From: Streptomyces sp. M92
Lineage (GTDB): Bacteria; Actinomycetota; Actinomycetes; Streptomycetales; Streptomycetaceae
Assembly: GCF_028473745.1 (NCBI RefSeq)
Contig: NZ_CP101137.1
Coordinates: 868,001-932,000, forward strand
Direction: 5' to 3'
DNA: 64,000 nucleotides
Made by a program: the position numbers and the translations under genes. Shown piece by piece: positions 45,166-55,163 of the stretch (positions are counted from its first letter, which is position 1; each line of letters opens with the position of its first letter). A model generated the notes under the pieces. That model saw only the letters and a program-made list of their open reading frames with translations. It ran no database searches and was not told the DNA's origin.

Positions 45166-48100
45166 ATGACCCACACCCCCCAGCGCGAACCGATACCGGG
45201 CGCCAGACGCGCGGTGCGCGTCGCCGTGGCCACGGGCCTCGCCGCCGCGCTCTGCGCCGCAGGGCCGATACCCATGGCGTTCGCCGCCGACGGCCCCCAG
45301 GTCGCGCCGCCCGCCGACGCCTCCGTGAAGTCCGCGCACGACAAGCTCGGTTCGCACGACGCGGACCTGCTCGCCGAGGCGAAGACCGACGGCACGAAGA
45401 GCGTCACGATGATGGTCGCCACCGCCCCCGGCAAGACCGAGCAGGTGGCGAGGGAACTGGACGCGGTCGGCGGCGGCAGCGTCGGCCGGACCTACGACGA
45501 ACTCGGCTACGTCCGCGCCACCGTCCCCACCGGCAAGGCGGACGCGGCCATCGCCGCCGCCGCCAAGCTCTCCTCCGTGCACGGCATCGACCTGCGCGAC
45601 GAGATCCCGCTGGACGACCCGACGCCGGCCGCCGACCGGGCGAAGGGCGGCGAGCACCACAAGGGCCGCACCTACCCGGGACCCGACCGCCGCACCCCCG
45701 CAGAGAACCCGTACAACCCGTCGTTCGAGACGGGCGCCGTCGACTTCGTGAAGAAGCACCCGAAGGCGGACGGCCGCGGCGTCACCATCGGCATCCTCGA
45801 CTCGGGCGTCGACCTCGCCCACCCGGCGCTGCAGAAGACCACCACCGGCGAGCGCAAGATCGTCGACTGGGTCACCGCGACCGACCCGGTCGTCGACGGC
45901 GACCGGACCTGGCGCCCGATGACCACCTCCGTCTCCGGGCCGACCTTCACCTACGGCGGCGAGACGTGGACGGCGCCGGCGGGCTCGTACCAGGTGAACA
46001 CCTTCCTGGAGTCGTACACCACCGGCGGTGACGCGGGCGGCGACGCCAACCGGGACGGCGACACCACCGACTCCTGGGGCGTGCTGTACGACGCGCAGGC
46101 CGGCACGGTCCGCGTCGACCTGAACGGCAACCACGACTTCGCCGACGACACCCCGATGAAGCCCTACAAGGACGGCTTCCAGGTCGGGTACTTCGGCACC
46201 GACGACCCGAAGACGGGCGTGGCCGAGCGCCAGCCGTTCGTCGTCGAGATCCGCGAGGACGTGGTCTACAACGGGGCCGGCGCGAAGGCCGACTTCGTCA
46301 ACATCGGCGTCATCGAGGGCTCGCACGGCTCGCACGTGGCCGGACTCGCCGCCGCCAACGGCCTGTTCGGCGGCCGGATGGACGGTGCCGCGCCCGGTGC
46401 GAAGATCGTCTCGTCCCGCGCCTGCACCTGGAGCGGCGGCTGCACCAACGTCGCGCTCACCGAGGGCATGATCGACCTCGTCGTCGACCGCGGCGTCGAC
46501 ATCGTCAACATGTCGATCGGCGGCCTGCCCGCGCTCAACGACGGCAACAACGCGCGCGCCGAGCTGTACACGCGCCTCATCGACACCTACGGCGTCCAGC
46601 TCGTCATCTCCGCGGGCAACTCCGGCCCCGGCGCCAACACCATCGGCGACCCGTCGCTGGCGGACAAGGTGATCTCGGTCGGCGCCTCCATCTCCCGCGA
46701 GACCTGGGCCGCCAACTACGGCTCCGCGGTGAAGCGGAAGTACCAGATGATGCCGTTCTCCTCGCGCGGGCCGCGTGAGGACGGCGGCTTCACCCCGACG
46801 CTGACCGCGCCCGGCGCGGCCGTCAACACCATCCAGACCTGGGCGCCCGGCTCCCCGGTCCCCGAGGCCGGCTACGACCTGCCCGCCGGCTACGGCATGC
46901 TCCAGGGCACCTCGATGGCCTCCCCGCAGGCCGCCGGCGCCTCGGCGCTGCTGCTGTCGGCCGCGAAGCAGGCGGACATCGACCTCACCCCGGCCAAGCT
47001 GCGGACGGCGCTGACCTCGACCGCCGACCACATCAAGGGCGTGCAGGCGTACGAGGAGGGCGCGGGCCTGATCAACATCCCCGACGCCTGGAAGTCGATC
47101 CGGCGCGGCGCCACCGCCCACGAGTACACGGTCAAGGCCCCGGTCGACACCGCCATCGACCAGTTCCTCGAGACCCCGGGCCACGGCACCGGCCTCTACG
47201 ACCGTGAGGGCGGCCTGGAGGCGGGCGAGCGCAAGACGTACGAGATCACGCTCACCCGCACCTCCGGCGCCGACCGGGCGATCCGGCACGAGCTGCACTT
47301 CGAGAACAACACCGACCGCACCTTCCGCATCGTCGGCTCCGACGAGGTGCGGCTGCCGCTGAACGAGCCGGTCACCGTCAAGGTCCAGGCGAAGCCGCGC
47401 TCCGAGGGCATCAAGAGCGCGATCCTCGAGGTCGACGACCCGCGCACCGAGGGCACCGACAAGCTGGTCCTGACCACGGTCGTGGCCTCGGCCCCGCTGG
47501 AGTACGACTTCTCCGCGAAGGACTCCGTGCAGCGCAACAGCACCGAGTCGTACTTCGTGACCGTCCCCGAGGGCGCGAAGACACTCGAGGTGGCGATGAG
47601 CGGGCTGAAGGGTGAGAGCCAGACCCGGTTCATCGCCATTCACCCGTACGGCGTCCCGGTCGACAACACCTCCACGCCGTACTGCTACAACAACTACCTC
47701 GACGGCAACGGCTGCCGGCCCGACGTGCGCGCGTACGCCGACCCGCAGCCCGGCGTCTGGGAGATCGAGGTCGAGTCGCGGCGCACCTCGCCGCTGCTGG
47801 ACAACCCGTACGAGCTGGACGTCACGGTCCTCGGCGCGGAGTTCGACCCGGAGGTCGTGACGGTGCCCGAGGCCGAGGTCGGCACCCCGGCCGACGCCTC
47901 CTGGAAGGTGACGAACCGGTACGGCCCGATCGACGGCAAGCTGGTCGGCGGCCCGCTCGGCTCGGCCGAGACGTCCCGTCCGTCGATCGCGCAGGGCGAG
48001 ACGAAGAGGTCCACGGTGGAGGTGCCCGAGGGCGCCGAGTCGCTGGACGTGGCCATCGGCGGCGTCTCCGACGCGGCCGCCGACCTGGACCTGACGGTCT

Positions 48101-48462
48101 ACGACCAGGACGGCAACGTGGTCGGCCAGTCCGCCGACGGCGACTCGCAGGAGTCGGTCTCCGTGCCGAAGCCGGCCGCCGGCGCCTACACCGTCGAGGT
48201 CGTCGGCTACTCGGTGCCGTCGGGCAGCACGGAGTACGACTACCGGGACGTGTACTTCGCCGCCACCCTCGGCTCGGTCACCGTGGACGGCTCGGCGCCG
48301 GTGAAGCTCGGCACGGGCGAGACGGCGACGGTCTCCGGCAGCGTCACGGCGCTGGCCGCCGCGCCTCAGGGCCGTGAGTTCTTCGGCCGGGTCCAGCTGG
48401 TGAACGCCCACGGCACGGCCGCGGGCCTCGGCAGCGTGCGGATCGGCAAGGTCGTGCCGTAG
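45166..48462 (+). CDS. Secreted S8 (subtilisin) peptidase, TPPII-like layout
   Basis: The 1098-residue protein starts at ATG 45166 with AAGGG 6 nt upstream; an in-frame ATG at 45160 is too close to that site. The Sec signal peptide ends near PMAFAADG. A propeptide-like region (residues 60-150, MMVATAPGKTEQVARELDAVG) precedes the catalytic domain. Catalytic motifs are GILDSGVDLAHP (Asp near 212), GSHGSHVAGLAA (His near 389), ISAGNSGPG (oxyanion Asn) and GTSMASPQAAGAS (Ser near 582). The Asp-to-His distance of about 177 residues is far above subtilisin and resembles tripeptidyl-peptidase II. The C-terminal 450 residues form beta-sandwich/PPC-like domains. It is probably an extracellular aminopeptidase or endoprotease. 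Confidence 0.92.
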   Translation: MTHTPQREPIPGARRAVRVAVATGLAAALCAAGPIPMAFAADGPQVAPPADASVKSAHDKLGSHDADLLAEAKTDGTKSVTMMVATAPGKTEQVARELDAVGGGSVGRTYDELGYVRATVPTGKADAAIAAAAKLSSVHGIDLRDEIPLDDPTPAADRAKGGEHHKGRTYPGPDRRTPAENPYNPSFETGAVDFVKKHPKADGRGVTIGILDSGVDLAHPALQKTTTGERKIVDWVTATDPVVDGDRTWRPMTTSVSGPTFTYGGETWTAPAGSYQVNTFLESYTTGGDAGGDANRDGDTTDSWGVLYDAQAGTVRVDLNGNHDFADDTPMKPYKDGFQVGYFGTDDPKTGVAERQPFVVEIREDVVYNGAGAKADFVNIGVIEGSHGSHVAGLAAANGLFGGRMDGAAPGAKIVSSRACTWSGGCTNVALTEGMIDLVVDRGVDIVNMSIGGLPALNDGNNARAELYTRLIDTYGVQLVISAGNSGPGANTIGDPSLADKVISVGASISRETWAANYGSAVKRKYQMMPFSSRGPREDGGFTPTLTAPGAAVNTIQTWAPGSPVPEAGYDLPAGYGMLQGTSMASPQAAGASALLLSAAKQADIDLTPAKLRTALTSTADHIKGVQAYEEGAGLINIPDAWKSIRRGATAHEYTVKAPVDTAIDQFLETPGHGTGLYDREGGLEAGERKTYEITLTRTSGADRAIRHELHFENNTDRTFRIVGSDEVRLPLNEPVTVKVQAKPRSEGIKSAILEVDDPRTEGTDKLVLTTVVASAPLEYDFSAKDSVQRNSTESYFVTVPEGAKTLEVAMSGLKGESQTRFIAIHPYGVPVDNTSTPYCYNNYLDGNGCRPDVRAYADPQPGVWEIEVESRRTSPLLDNPYELDVTVLGAEFDPEVVTVPEAEVGTPADASWKVTNRYGPIDGKLVGGPLGSAETSRPSIAQGETKRSTVEVPEGAESLDVAIGGVSDAAADLDLTVYDQDGNVVGQSADGDSQESVSVPKPAAGAYTVEVVGYSVPSGSTEYDYRDVYFAATLGSVTVDGSAPVKLGTGETATVSGSVTALAAAPQGREFFGRVQLVNAHGTAAGLGSVRIGKVVP

Positions 48463-48481
48463 TCCGGTGCGGCAGGTGGGA

Positions 48482-48511
48482 GGGGCGGGCGCTCTGCGGG
48501 GCGCCCGCCCC
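48482..48511. terminator. Terminator between subtilase and anti-sigma genes
   Basis: A perfect 11-bp stem (48482-48492 with 48501-48511) with an 8-nt loop lies 19 bp after the subtilase stop, between convergent genes. Confidence 0.8.
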
Positions 48512-48515
48512 TTCG

Positions 48516-48555
48516 GTTCGTTCCGGTTCGTTCCGGCTCGTTCCGGCTCGTTCCG
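48516..48555. repeat. Four tandem 10-bp repeats (TTCGTTCCGG type)
   Basis: TTCGTTCCGG/CTCGTTCCGG units repeat four times between the terminator and the anti-sigma stop. It looks like a simple slippage repeat with no evident function. Confidence 0.6.
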
Positions 48556-48561
48556 TGCAGG

Positions 48562-49758
48562 TCAGCCGCAGGTGAGGGTGCGGGACTCGGGCAGGGAGGC
48601 GGTGATCCGGGCGCGGGCGGTGGCGATGTCCCGCTCACCGGTGATCACGGTGTCCGCCCCGGCCCCCTCCCGCGCGACGCCGACCAGCACCCGGTCGCCG
48701 GGGCGGAGCCGGGCGGTGGCGTCGTCCAGGAGGAAGGTCACCGGTTCGACGCCCGTACGCGGCCCGGGACTGGCCGCGGGCCAGGTACTCGCCGCCGGCC
48801 CGGCGCCCGTCCCGGGCCCGGCGCTCGTCTCAGGCCAGGTGCTCGCCGTCGTGCCTGTGCTCGTCCCTGACCCGGTGCTCGCCGCTGCCCCCGCGCTCGC
48901 CCCGAAGCCCACGCTCGGTGTCGGCCAAGTGCTCGATGCCGGCCCAGTGCTCGTCGTCCCCGACCCGCTGCTCACCCCCGACACGACGATCCTCCCCGAC
49001 CCGACGATCACCCCCGACCCCGCGCTCGCCCCGAAGCCCACGCTCGGTGTCGGCCCAATGCTCTTCCCCGACCCGCTGCTCACCCCCGACCCGACGCTCG
49101 TCCCCGGCCCGGCGCTCACCCCCGACCCGACGCTCACCCCCGGCCCGGCGCTCGTCCCCGGCCCGGTGCTCACCCCCGACCCGGTACTCGCCCCCGGAAC
49201 GTACGCGCGCGTCACGCGGAGGGTGATTCGGTGCCGGGCCTCTCCCGGGACCGGCTGGGCGCCGGTCACCGTGCCCTCGGCGACGAGGCGGGCGCAGGCG
49301 AGGTAGCGGGGGGTGCCGAAGACGAGGCCGGCATCCTGGTCGGGGACGGAGTCGTCCCGTTGGGCGCCGGACGCCGCCTCGCCGGCCGTGTCGTCCGTGC
49401 CGCCGCCGGTCTGCACCGCGAGCCATCCCAGGCCGGTGACCACGACGCCCGCGCAGGCCGCCGCGAGGACGCCCAGGGCGAGGCGGAAGGACCGGCGCGG
49501 AGGGCGGCTCGCCGATGTGCCCCCTACTGGCGCGGCGACCCGCGGTTCGGGAGCCGGTTCACCCAGGGCGCGTCCGAGGACGTCCAGCTGTTCTCGCAGC
49601 AGCGCCACGTCGGCCGCCGCCGCCCCGTACTCGGCATCGGCGTCCGCGCCCGCCCCGGGCGGCAGCGGCTCGCCCGTGATCGCGGCCATCAGCGCGTCGT
49701 GCCCGGCGGGGTGCTGCCCGGCGGGATTCCGTTCGGCGGGATTCCGTTCGGCGGCCAT
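48562..49758 (-). CDS. Putative anti-sigma/sigma-associated single-pass membrane protein with expanded Ser/Gly repeat
   Basis: The 398-residue protein starts at ATG 49758, 1 bp after the sigma factor stop. Its N-terminal 90 residues are cytoplasmic (ADVALLREQLDVLGRALG). One membrane helix (LALGVLAAACAGVVVTGLGW) and an extracellular domain follow. That domain starts CARLVAEGTVTGAQPV and ends FLLDDATARLRPGDRVLVGV...SRTLTCG, but is split by about 140 residues of GSGVSAGPGTS-type repeats. Position and topology suggest it binds the adjacent sigma factor; I see no zinc-binding anti-sigma motif. The repeat is encoded by 18-bp minisatellite units. Confidence 0.75.
   Translation of the reverse strand: MAAERNPAERNPAGQHPAGHDALMAAITGEPLPPGAGADADAEYGAAAADVALLREQLDVLGRALGEPAPEPRVAAPVGGTSASRPPRRSFRLALGVLAAACAGVVVTGLGWLAVQTGGGTDDTAGEAASGAQRDDSVPDQDAGLVFGTPRYLACARLVAEGTVTGAQPVPGEARHRITLRVTRAYVPGASTGSGVSTGPGTSAGPGVSVGSGVSAGPGTSVGSGVSSGSGKSIGPTPSVGFGASAGSGVIVGSGRIVVSGVSSGSGTTSTGPASSTWPTPSVGFGASAGAAASTGSGTSTGTTASTWPETSAGPGTGAGPAASTWPAASPGPRTGVEPVTFLLDDATARLRPGDRVLVGVAREGAGADTVITGERDIATARARITASLPESRTLTCG
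48803..49195. repeat. Coding minisatellite, 18-bp units
   Basis: From 49061 to 49186 seven 18-bp units of the form CTCACCCCCGACCCGACG are in perfect register. More degenerate units extend left to about 48803, including a longer duplicated block (around 48895-48925 and 49021-49053). Each unit encodes six residues of the Ser/Gly repeat, so copy-number change keeps the frame. Confidence 0.85.
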
Positions 49759-49759
49759 C

Positions 49760-50296
49760 TCACACCACCTCGTCCTCGTGCAGCCGGGCCCGCAGCGCCC
49801 GTACCGCCGTGTACAGCCTGCTCTTGACCGTGCCCTCGGGGATGCCCAGCTCCTCGGCGATCCCGCGCACCGGCAGGTCGGCGTAGAAGCGCAGGACGAC
49901 GACCTGCCGCTGGTTGTCGGGCAGCTCGTCCAGGCCCTGCGCGACGGCGAGGGAGAGCAGGCTCGTCTCCTCGCCGGAGGGCTGGTCACTCTGGCGCAGG
50001 GCGGCCAGGCGCTCGCCCAGCCGCGCCTGGCGGTGCCTGGCCCGGTGCCAGTCCATGGCCAGGTTGGAGGCGACGACCGCCGCCCACGCGGACACGTCGC
50101 GCGGCGCCTCCCGTCCGCTCGCCGTCCGCTCCAGCAGCCTGAGGCGGACCTGCTGCACCCCGTCCGGCAGGTCCGCCTGAGGCACGCCGCCGAGCGCGAG
50201 CACCGCCCGCACCCGCCGTTCCTGAGCCGCGTCCAGGGGATCGTCCGGTACGGCGTCCCCCTGGCCGCGGCGGGCCCTTCCGCGCAGCACGGCCAC
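49760..50296 (-). CDS. ECF-type RNA polymerase sigma factor
   Basis: The 178-residue protein has a start at GTG 50296 or 50290, with GAGGGGAGG just upstream. Region 2 is AWAAVVASNLAMDWHRARHRQARL; region 4 is LPDNQRQVVVLRFYADLPVRGIAEELGIPEGTVKSRLYTA, a clear HTH that reads -35 elements. Region 2.1 is weak, as in several streptomycete groups. The membrane gene directly downstream (1-bp gap) probably encodes its regulator. The target promoter is unknown; autoregulation from 50297-50645 is likely. Confidence 0.9.
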   Translation of the reverse strand: MAVLRGRARRGQGDAVPDDPLDAAQERRVRAVLALGGVPQADLPDGVQQVRLRLLERTASGREAPRDVSAWAAVVASNLAMDWHRARHRQARLGERLAALRQSDQPSGEETSLLSLAVAQGLDELPDNQRQVVVLRFYADLPVRGIAEELGIPEGTVKSRLYTAVRALRARLHEDEVV

Positions 50297-51662
<1,366 letters not shown>

Positions 51663-51678
51663 GACCCTGGGGCTCAGC

Positions 51679-52155
51679 TCAGCCCCGCCGCACCTCGTAG
51701 AGGAAGCAGCCGTACTCGACGGCCCGGACGTGGACGAGCGCCACGGCCGGGTCGTCGAACGCTTCCCGGAGGGCGTACGCGAAGGCGCCGGGGTCGCCGA
51801 TCAGGCGGCCGCCCAGGATGCGCCCGTCGGCGCAGTAGCGGCGCAGGACGCGGTGGGAGTCGGTGAAGGCCAGGCCGCCCGTCCTGGGCCCCGCGCACTC
51901 CCCGGCGTGGACGAAGACCGGTCCCTGCTCGTCGTAGGCGCCCGGGTCGGCGCCCGTCGCCGCCGCCCAGCGCCGCAGCGGGGCGTACGAGACGAGGGTG
52001 ATCGCCTCCCCCGGGCGGCTGCGGCGCAGGCAGCAGCGGAGCGGGGCGCCGCCCTCGTCGTCGGTGAAAGGGGCGGGCACGCGGCCCGCGTCGTCGGTGG
52101 TGCGCAGTTCCTTCAGGGCGGCCGGCGGGATCGGCCGTGCGGTGTAGTGCTCCAT
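51679..52155 (-). CDS. DUF1203 domain protein
   Basis: The 158-residue protein starts at ATG 52155 (MEHYTARPIPPAALKELRTT). It has the DUF1203 pattern: PLRCCLRRSRPGEAITLVSY, GPVFVHAGECAG and ALVHVRAVEYGCFLYEVRRG. The family is small and cytosolic, with no known function; the paired Cys and His residues could bind a metal. It is divergent from the second pepN (112-bp shared upstream region) and convergent with asd. Confidence 0.85.
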   Translation of the reverse strand: MEHYTARPIPPAALKELRTTDDAGRVPAPFTDDEGGAPLRCCLRRSRPGEAITLVSYAPLRRWAAATGADPGAYDEQGPVFVHAGECAGPRTGGLAFTDSHRVLRRYCADGRILGGRLIGDPGAFAYALREAFDDPAVALVHVRAVEYGCFLYEVRRG

Positions 52156-52267
52156 GGCGCCAGGCTCGCGCGCGCCCGGACCGCGCACCGGCGGGAAACG
52201 GACATCGCGTTCCGTCCCGGCCACGTGGAAGGATGGCGCAACCCACACATAACGAGGAGATGACCGC

Positions 52268-54856
52268 GTGCCTGGCACAAACCTGACTCGCGAAGAGGCG
52301 CAGCAGCGGGCGAAGCTGCTGACCGTTGACTCGTACGAGATCGATCTCGACCTCACCGGCGCGCAGGAGGGCGGCACCTACCGGTCCGTGACCACGGTGC
52401 GCTTCGACGTCGCGGAGACCGGCGACGAGAGCGGTGCCTCGTCCTTCATCGACCTGGTCGCGCCGACGGTCCACGAGGTGACGCTGAACGGCGACTCCCT
52501 CGACCCCGCCGAGGTGTTCCAGGACTCCCGCATCGCCCTGCCGGGGCTGCTGCCGGGCCGCAACATCCTGCGGGTGGCCGCCGACTGCGCGTACACCAAC
52601 ACCGGCGAGGGCCTGCACCGCTTCGTCGACCCGGTCGACGACCAGGCGTACCTGTACACGCAGTTCGAGGTGCCGGACGCGCGCCGCGTCTTCGCGAGCT
52701 TCGAGCAGCCGGACCTCAAGGCGACCTTCCAGTTCACCGTGAAGGCGCCCGAGGGCTGGACGGTCATCTCCAACTCGCCCACCCCGGAGCCCCAGGACAA
52801 CGTCTGGGCCTTCGAGCCGACCCCGCGCATCTCGTCGTACATCACGGCGCTGATCGTCGGCCCGTACCACTCCGTGCACAGCGTGTACGAGAAGGACGGC
52901 CAGTCCGTCCCGCTCGGCATCTACTGCCGTCCCTCGCTCGCCGAGCACCTCGACGCGGACGCGATCTTCGACGTCACCCGGCAGGGCTTCGAGTGGTTCC
53001 AGGAGAAGTTCGACTACCAGTACCCGTTCAAGAAGTACGACCAGCTCTTCGTGCCGGAGTTCAACGCGGGCGCGATGGAGAACGCGGGCGCGGTGACCAT
53101 CCGCGACCAGTACGTGTTCCGTTCGAAGGTGACGGACGCCGCGTACGAGGTGCGGGCGGCGACGATCCTGCACGAGCTGGCGCACATGTGGTTCGGCGAC
53201 CTGGTCACCATGGAGTGGTGGAACGACCTGTGGCTGAACGAGTCGTTCGCCACCTACGCGGAGGCCGCCTGCCAGGCCGACGCGCCCGGCTCGAAGTGGC
53301 CGCACTCGTGGACGACGTTCGCCAACCAGATGAAGACCTGGGCCTACCGGCAGGACCAGCTGCCGTCCACGCACCCGATCATGGCGGACATCACCGACCT
53401 GGACGACGTGCTCGTCAACTTCGACGGCATCACGTACGCCAAGGGCGCGAGCGTGCTCAAGCAGCTCGTCGCGTACGTCGGTGAGGAGGCGTTCTTCAAG
53501 GGCGTGCAGGCGTACTTCAAGCGGCACGCGTTCGGCAACACGCGCCTGTCCGACCTGCTGGGCGCGCTGGAGGAGACCTCGGGGCGCGACCTGAGGACCT
53601 GGTCGAAGGCGTGGCTGGAGACGGCCGGCATCAACGTGCTGCGCCCGGAGATCGAGACGGACGCGGACGGGGTCGTCACGTCCTTCGCCATCCGCCAGGA
53701 GGCTCCCGCGCTGCCCGCCGGCGCCAAGGGTGAGCCCACCCTCCGCCCGCACCGCATCGCGATCGGCGCCTACGACCTCGACGCGAACGGCAAGCTGGTG
53801 CGCGGTGAGCGCGTCGAGCTGGACGTGGACGGCGAGCTGACGGCCGTGCCGCAGCTGGTCGGCAAGGCCCGCCCGGCGGTGCTGCTGCTGAACGACGACG
53901 ACCTCTCGTACGCGAAGGTCCGCCTGGACGAGCAGTCCCTCGCCGTGGTCACCGAGCACCTCGGCGACTTCACCGAGTCGCTGCCGCGCGCCCTGTGCTG
54001 GGCGTCGGCCTGGGACATGACCCGGGACGCGGAGCTGGCGACCCGCGACTACCTCTCCCTGGTGCTGTCCGGCATCGGCAAGGAGTCCGACATCGGCGTC
54101 GTGCAGTCGCTGCACCGCCAGGTGAAGCTGGCCATCGACCAGTACGCCGACCCGAACGCCCGCGAGGCGCTGCTCACCCGCTGGACCGAGGCCACACTGG
54201 CGCACCTGCGGGCCGCCGAGGCGGGCAGCGACCACCAGCTGGCGTGGGCGCGGGCGTTCGCGGCGACGGCCAGGACGCCGGAGCAGCTGGACCTGCTCGA
54301 CGCGCTGCTCGACGGCACGCAGACCGTCGAGGGCCTGGCCGTCGACACCGAGCTGCGGTGGGCGTTCGTGCAGCGGCTGGCGGCGGTGGGCCGGTTCGGC
54401 GGCTCGGAGATCCAGAGCGAGTACGAGCGGGACAGGACCGCCGCCGGTGAGCGCCACGCGGCCACCGCGCGTGCCGCCCGCCCGACCGAGGCCGCCAAGG
54501 CGGAGGCCTGGGAGTCGGTCGTGGAGTCCGACAAGCTGCCGAACGCCGTCCAGGAGGCGGTCATCGCCGGCTTCGTCCAGACCGACCAGCGCGAGCTGCT
54601 GGCGCCGTACACGGAGCGGTACTTCGAGGTGCTGAAGGACGTCTGGGAGTCCCGTTCGCACGAGATGGCCCAGCAGATCGCGGTCGGCCTGTACCCGGCG
54701 GTGCAGGTGTCCCGGGACACCCTGGACCGCACGGACGCCTGGCTGTCCTCCGCCGAGCCGAACGCGGCCCTGCGGCGGCTGGTCTCGGAGTCCCGCTCGG
54801 GCGTCGAGCGCGCGCTGAAGGCCCAGGCCGCGGACGCGGCGGCCGCGTCCGCGTAG
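52268..54856 (+). CDS. pepN: Aminopeptidase N (M1 family), copy 2
   Basis: The 862-residue protein starts at GTG 52268 (VPGTNLTREEAQQRAKLLTV). The exopeptidase motif is GAMENAGAVTIRDQYVF and the zinc site HELAHMWFGDLVTMEWWNDLWLNESFA. The full architecture matches the copy at 39244, from the N-terminal saddle domain to the helical C-terminus. Based on memory of S. coelicolor gene order, the copy next to asd is the widely conserved one. Cytosolic peptide turnover is the expected role. Confidence 0.96.
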   Translation: MPGTNLTREEAQQRAKLLTVDSYEIDLDLTGAQEGGTYRSVTTVRFDVAETGDESGASSFIDLVAPTVHEVTLNGDSLDPAEVFQDSRIALPGLLPGRNILRVAADCAYTNTGEGLHRFVDPVDDQAYLYTQFEVPDARRVFASFEQPDLKATFQFTVKAPEGWTVISNSPTPEPQDNVWAFEPTPRISSYITALIVGPYHSVHSVYEKDGQSVPLGIYCRPSLAEHLDADAIFDVTRQGFEWFQEKFDYQYPFKKYDQLFVPEFNAGAMENAGAVTIRDQYVFRSKVTDAAYEVRAATILHELAHMWFGDLVTMEWWNDLWLNESFATYAEAACQADAPGSKWPHSWTTFANQMKTWAYRQDQLPSTHPIMADITDLDDVLVNFDGITYAKGASVLKQLVAYVGEEAFFKGVQAYFKRHAFGNTRLSDLLGALEETSGRDLRTWSKAWLETAGINVLRPEIETDADGVVTSFAIRQEAPALPAGAKGEPTLRPHRIAIGAYDLDANGKLVRGERVELDVDGELTAVPQLVGKARPAVLLLNDDDLSYAKVRLDEQSLAVVTEHLGDFTESLPRALCWASAWDMTRDAELATRDYLSLVLSGIGKESDIGVVQSLHRQVKLAIDQYADPNAREALLTRWTEATLAHLRAAEAGSDHQLAWARAFAATARTPEQLDLLDALLDGTQTVEGLAVDTELRWAFVQRLAAVGRFGGSEIQSEYERDRTAAGERHAATARAARPTEAAKAEAWESVVESDKLPNAVQEAVIAGFVQTDQRELLAPYTERYFEVLKDVWESRSHEMAQQIAVGLYPAVQVSRDTLDRTDAWLSSAEPNAALRRLVSESRSGVERALKAQAADAAAASA

Positions 54857-54872
54857 CGGCGGCACGCCCTTC

Positions 54873-54904
54873 GGGGGCGCCCGGGCACAGTCCCGGGCGC
54901 CCCC
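54873..54904 (+). terminator. pepN (copy 2) terminator
   Basis: A perfect 13-bp stem (54873-54885 with 54892-54904) with a 6-nt loop lies 16 bp after the stop. Confidence 0.88.
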
Positions 54905-54907
54905 GGG

Positions 54908-55048
54908 GTACGCCCGGCGCGTTCCGCAGTGCGCCCGGCGCGTTCCGCGTTACGTCCGGCGGCGATCCGCAGTACGCCCGACGGCGATCCGCGGTACGCC
55001 CGACGGCAATCCGCAGTACGCCCGACGGCGATCCGCGGTACGCCCGGC
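54908..55048. repeat. Intergenic minisatellite, 22-bp units
   Basis: Four near-identical 22-bp units (GGCGATCCGCAGTACGCCCG then AC) occupy 54961-55048, with more degenerate units to the left. They lie between convergent pepN and the LysR gene. All the long ORFs here are artefacts of the repeat. The rest of the 307-bp gap holds only the terminator. Confidence 0.8.
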
Positions 55049-55163
55049 GCGCGGGCCCCCGCGAAACCCGCTCGCCCCGCGCGCGGCTCCACCGACAGGC
55101 GTCCGCCACCGCGCCCCTCCCCGAGCACCAGCCCACCGGCCCCCCGACAAAGGCGGGCCGCGT

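Noticed and set aside
44968..48411. An 1147-codon open frame antisense to the subtilase
   Set aside because: No recognisable domains and low-complexity Val/Gly/Arg/Asp composition; the sense strand has full S8 motifs.
48803..49195. A CRISPR array in the repetitive stretch
   Set aside because: Units are contiguous 18-bp coding repeats with no unique spacers.
51674..54865. A 1063-codon open frame antisense to the second pepN
   Set aside because: Same artefact; part of it merges with the DUF1203 gene in another frame.
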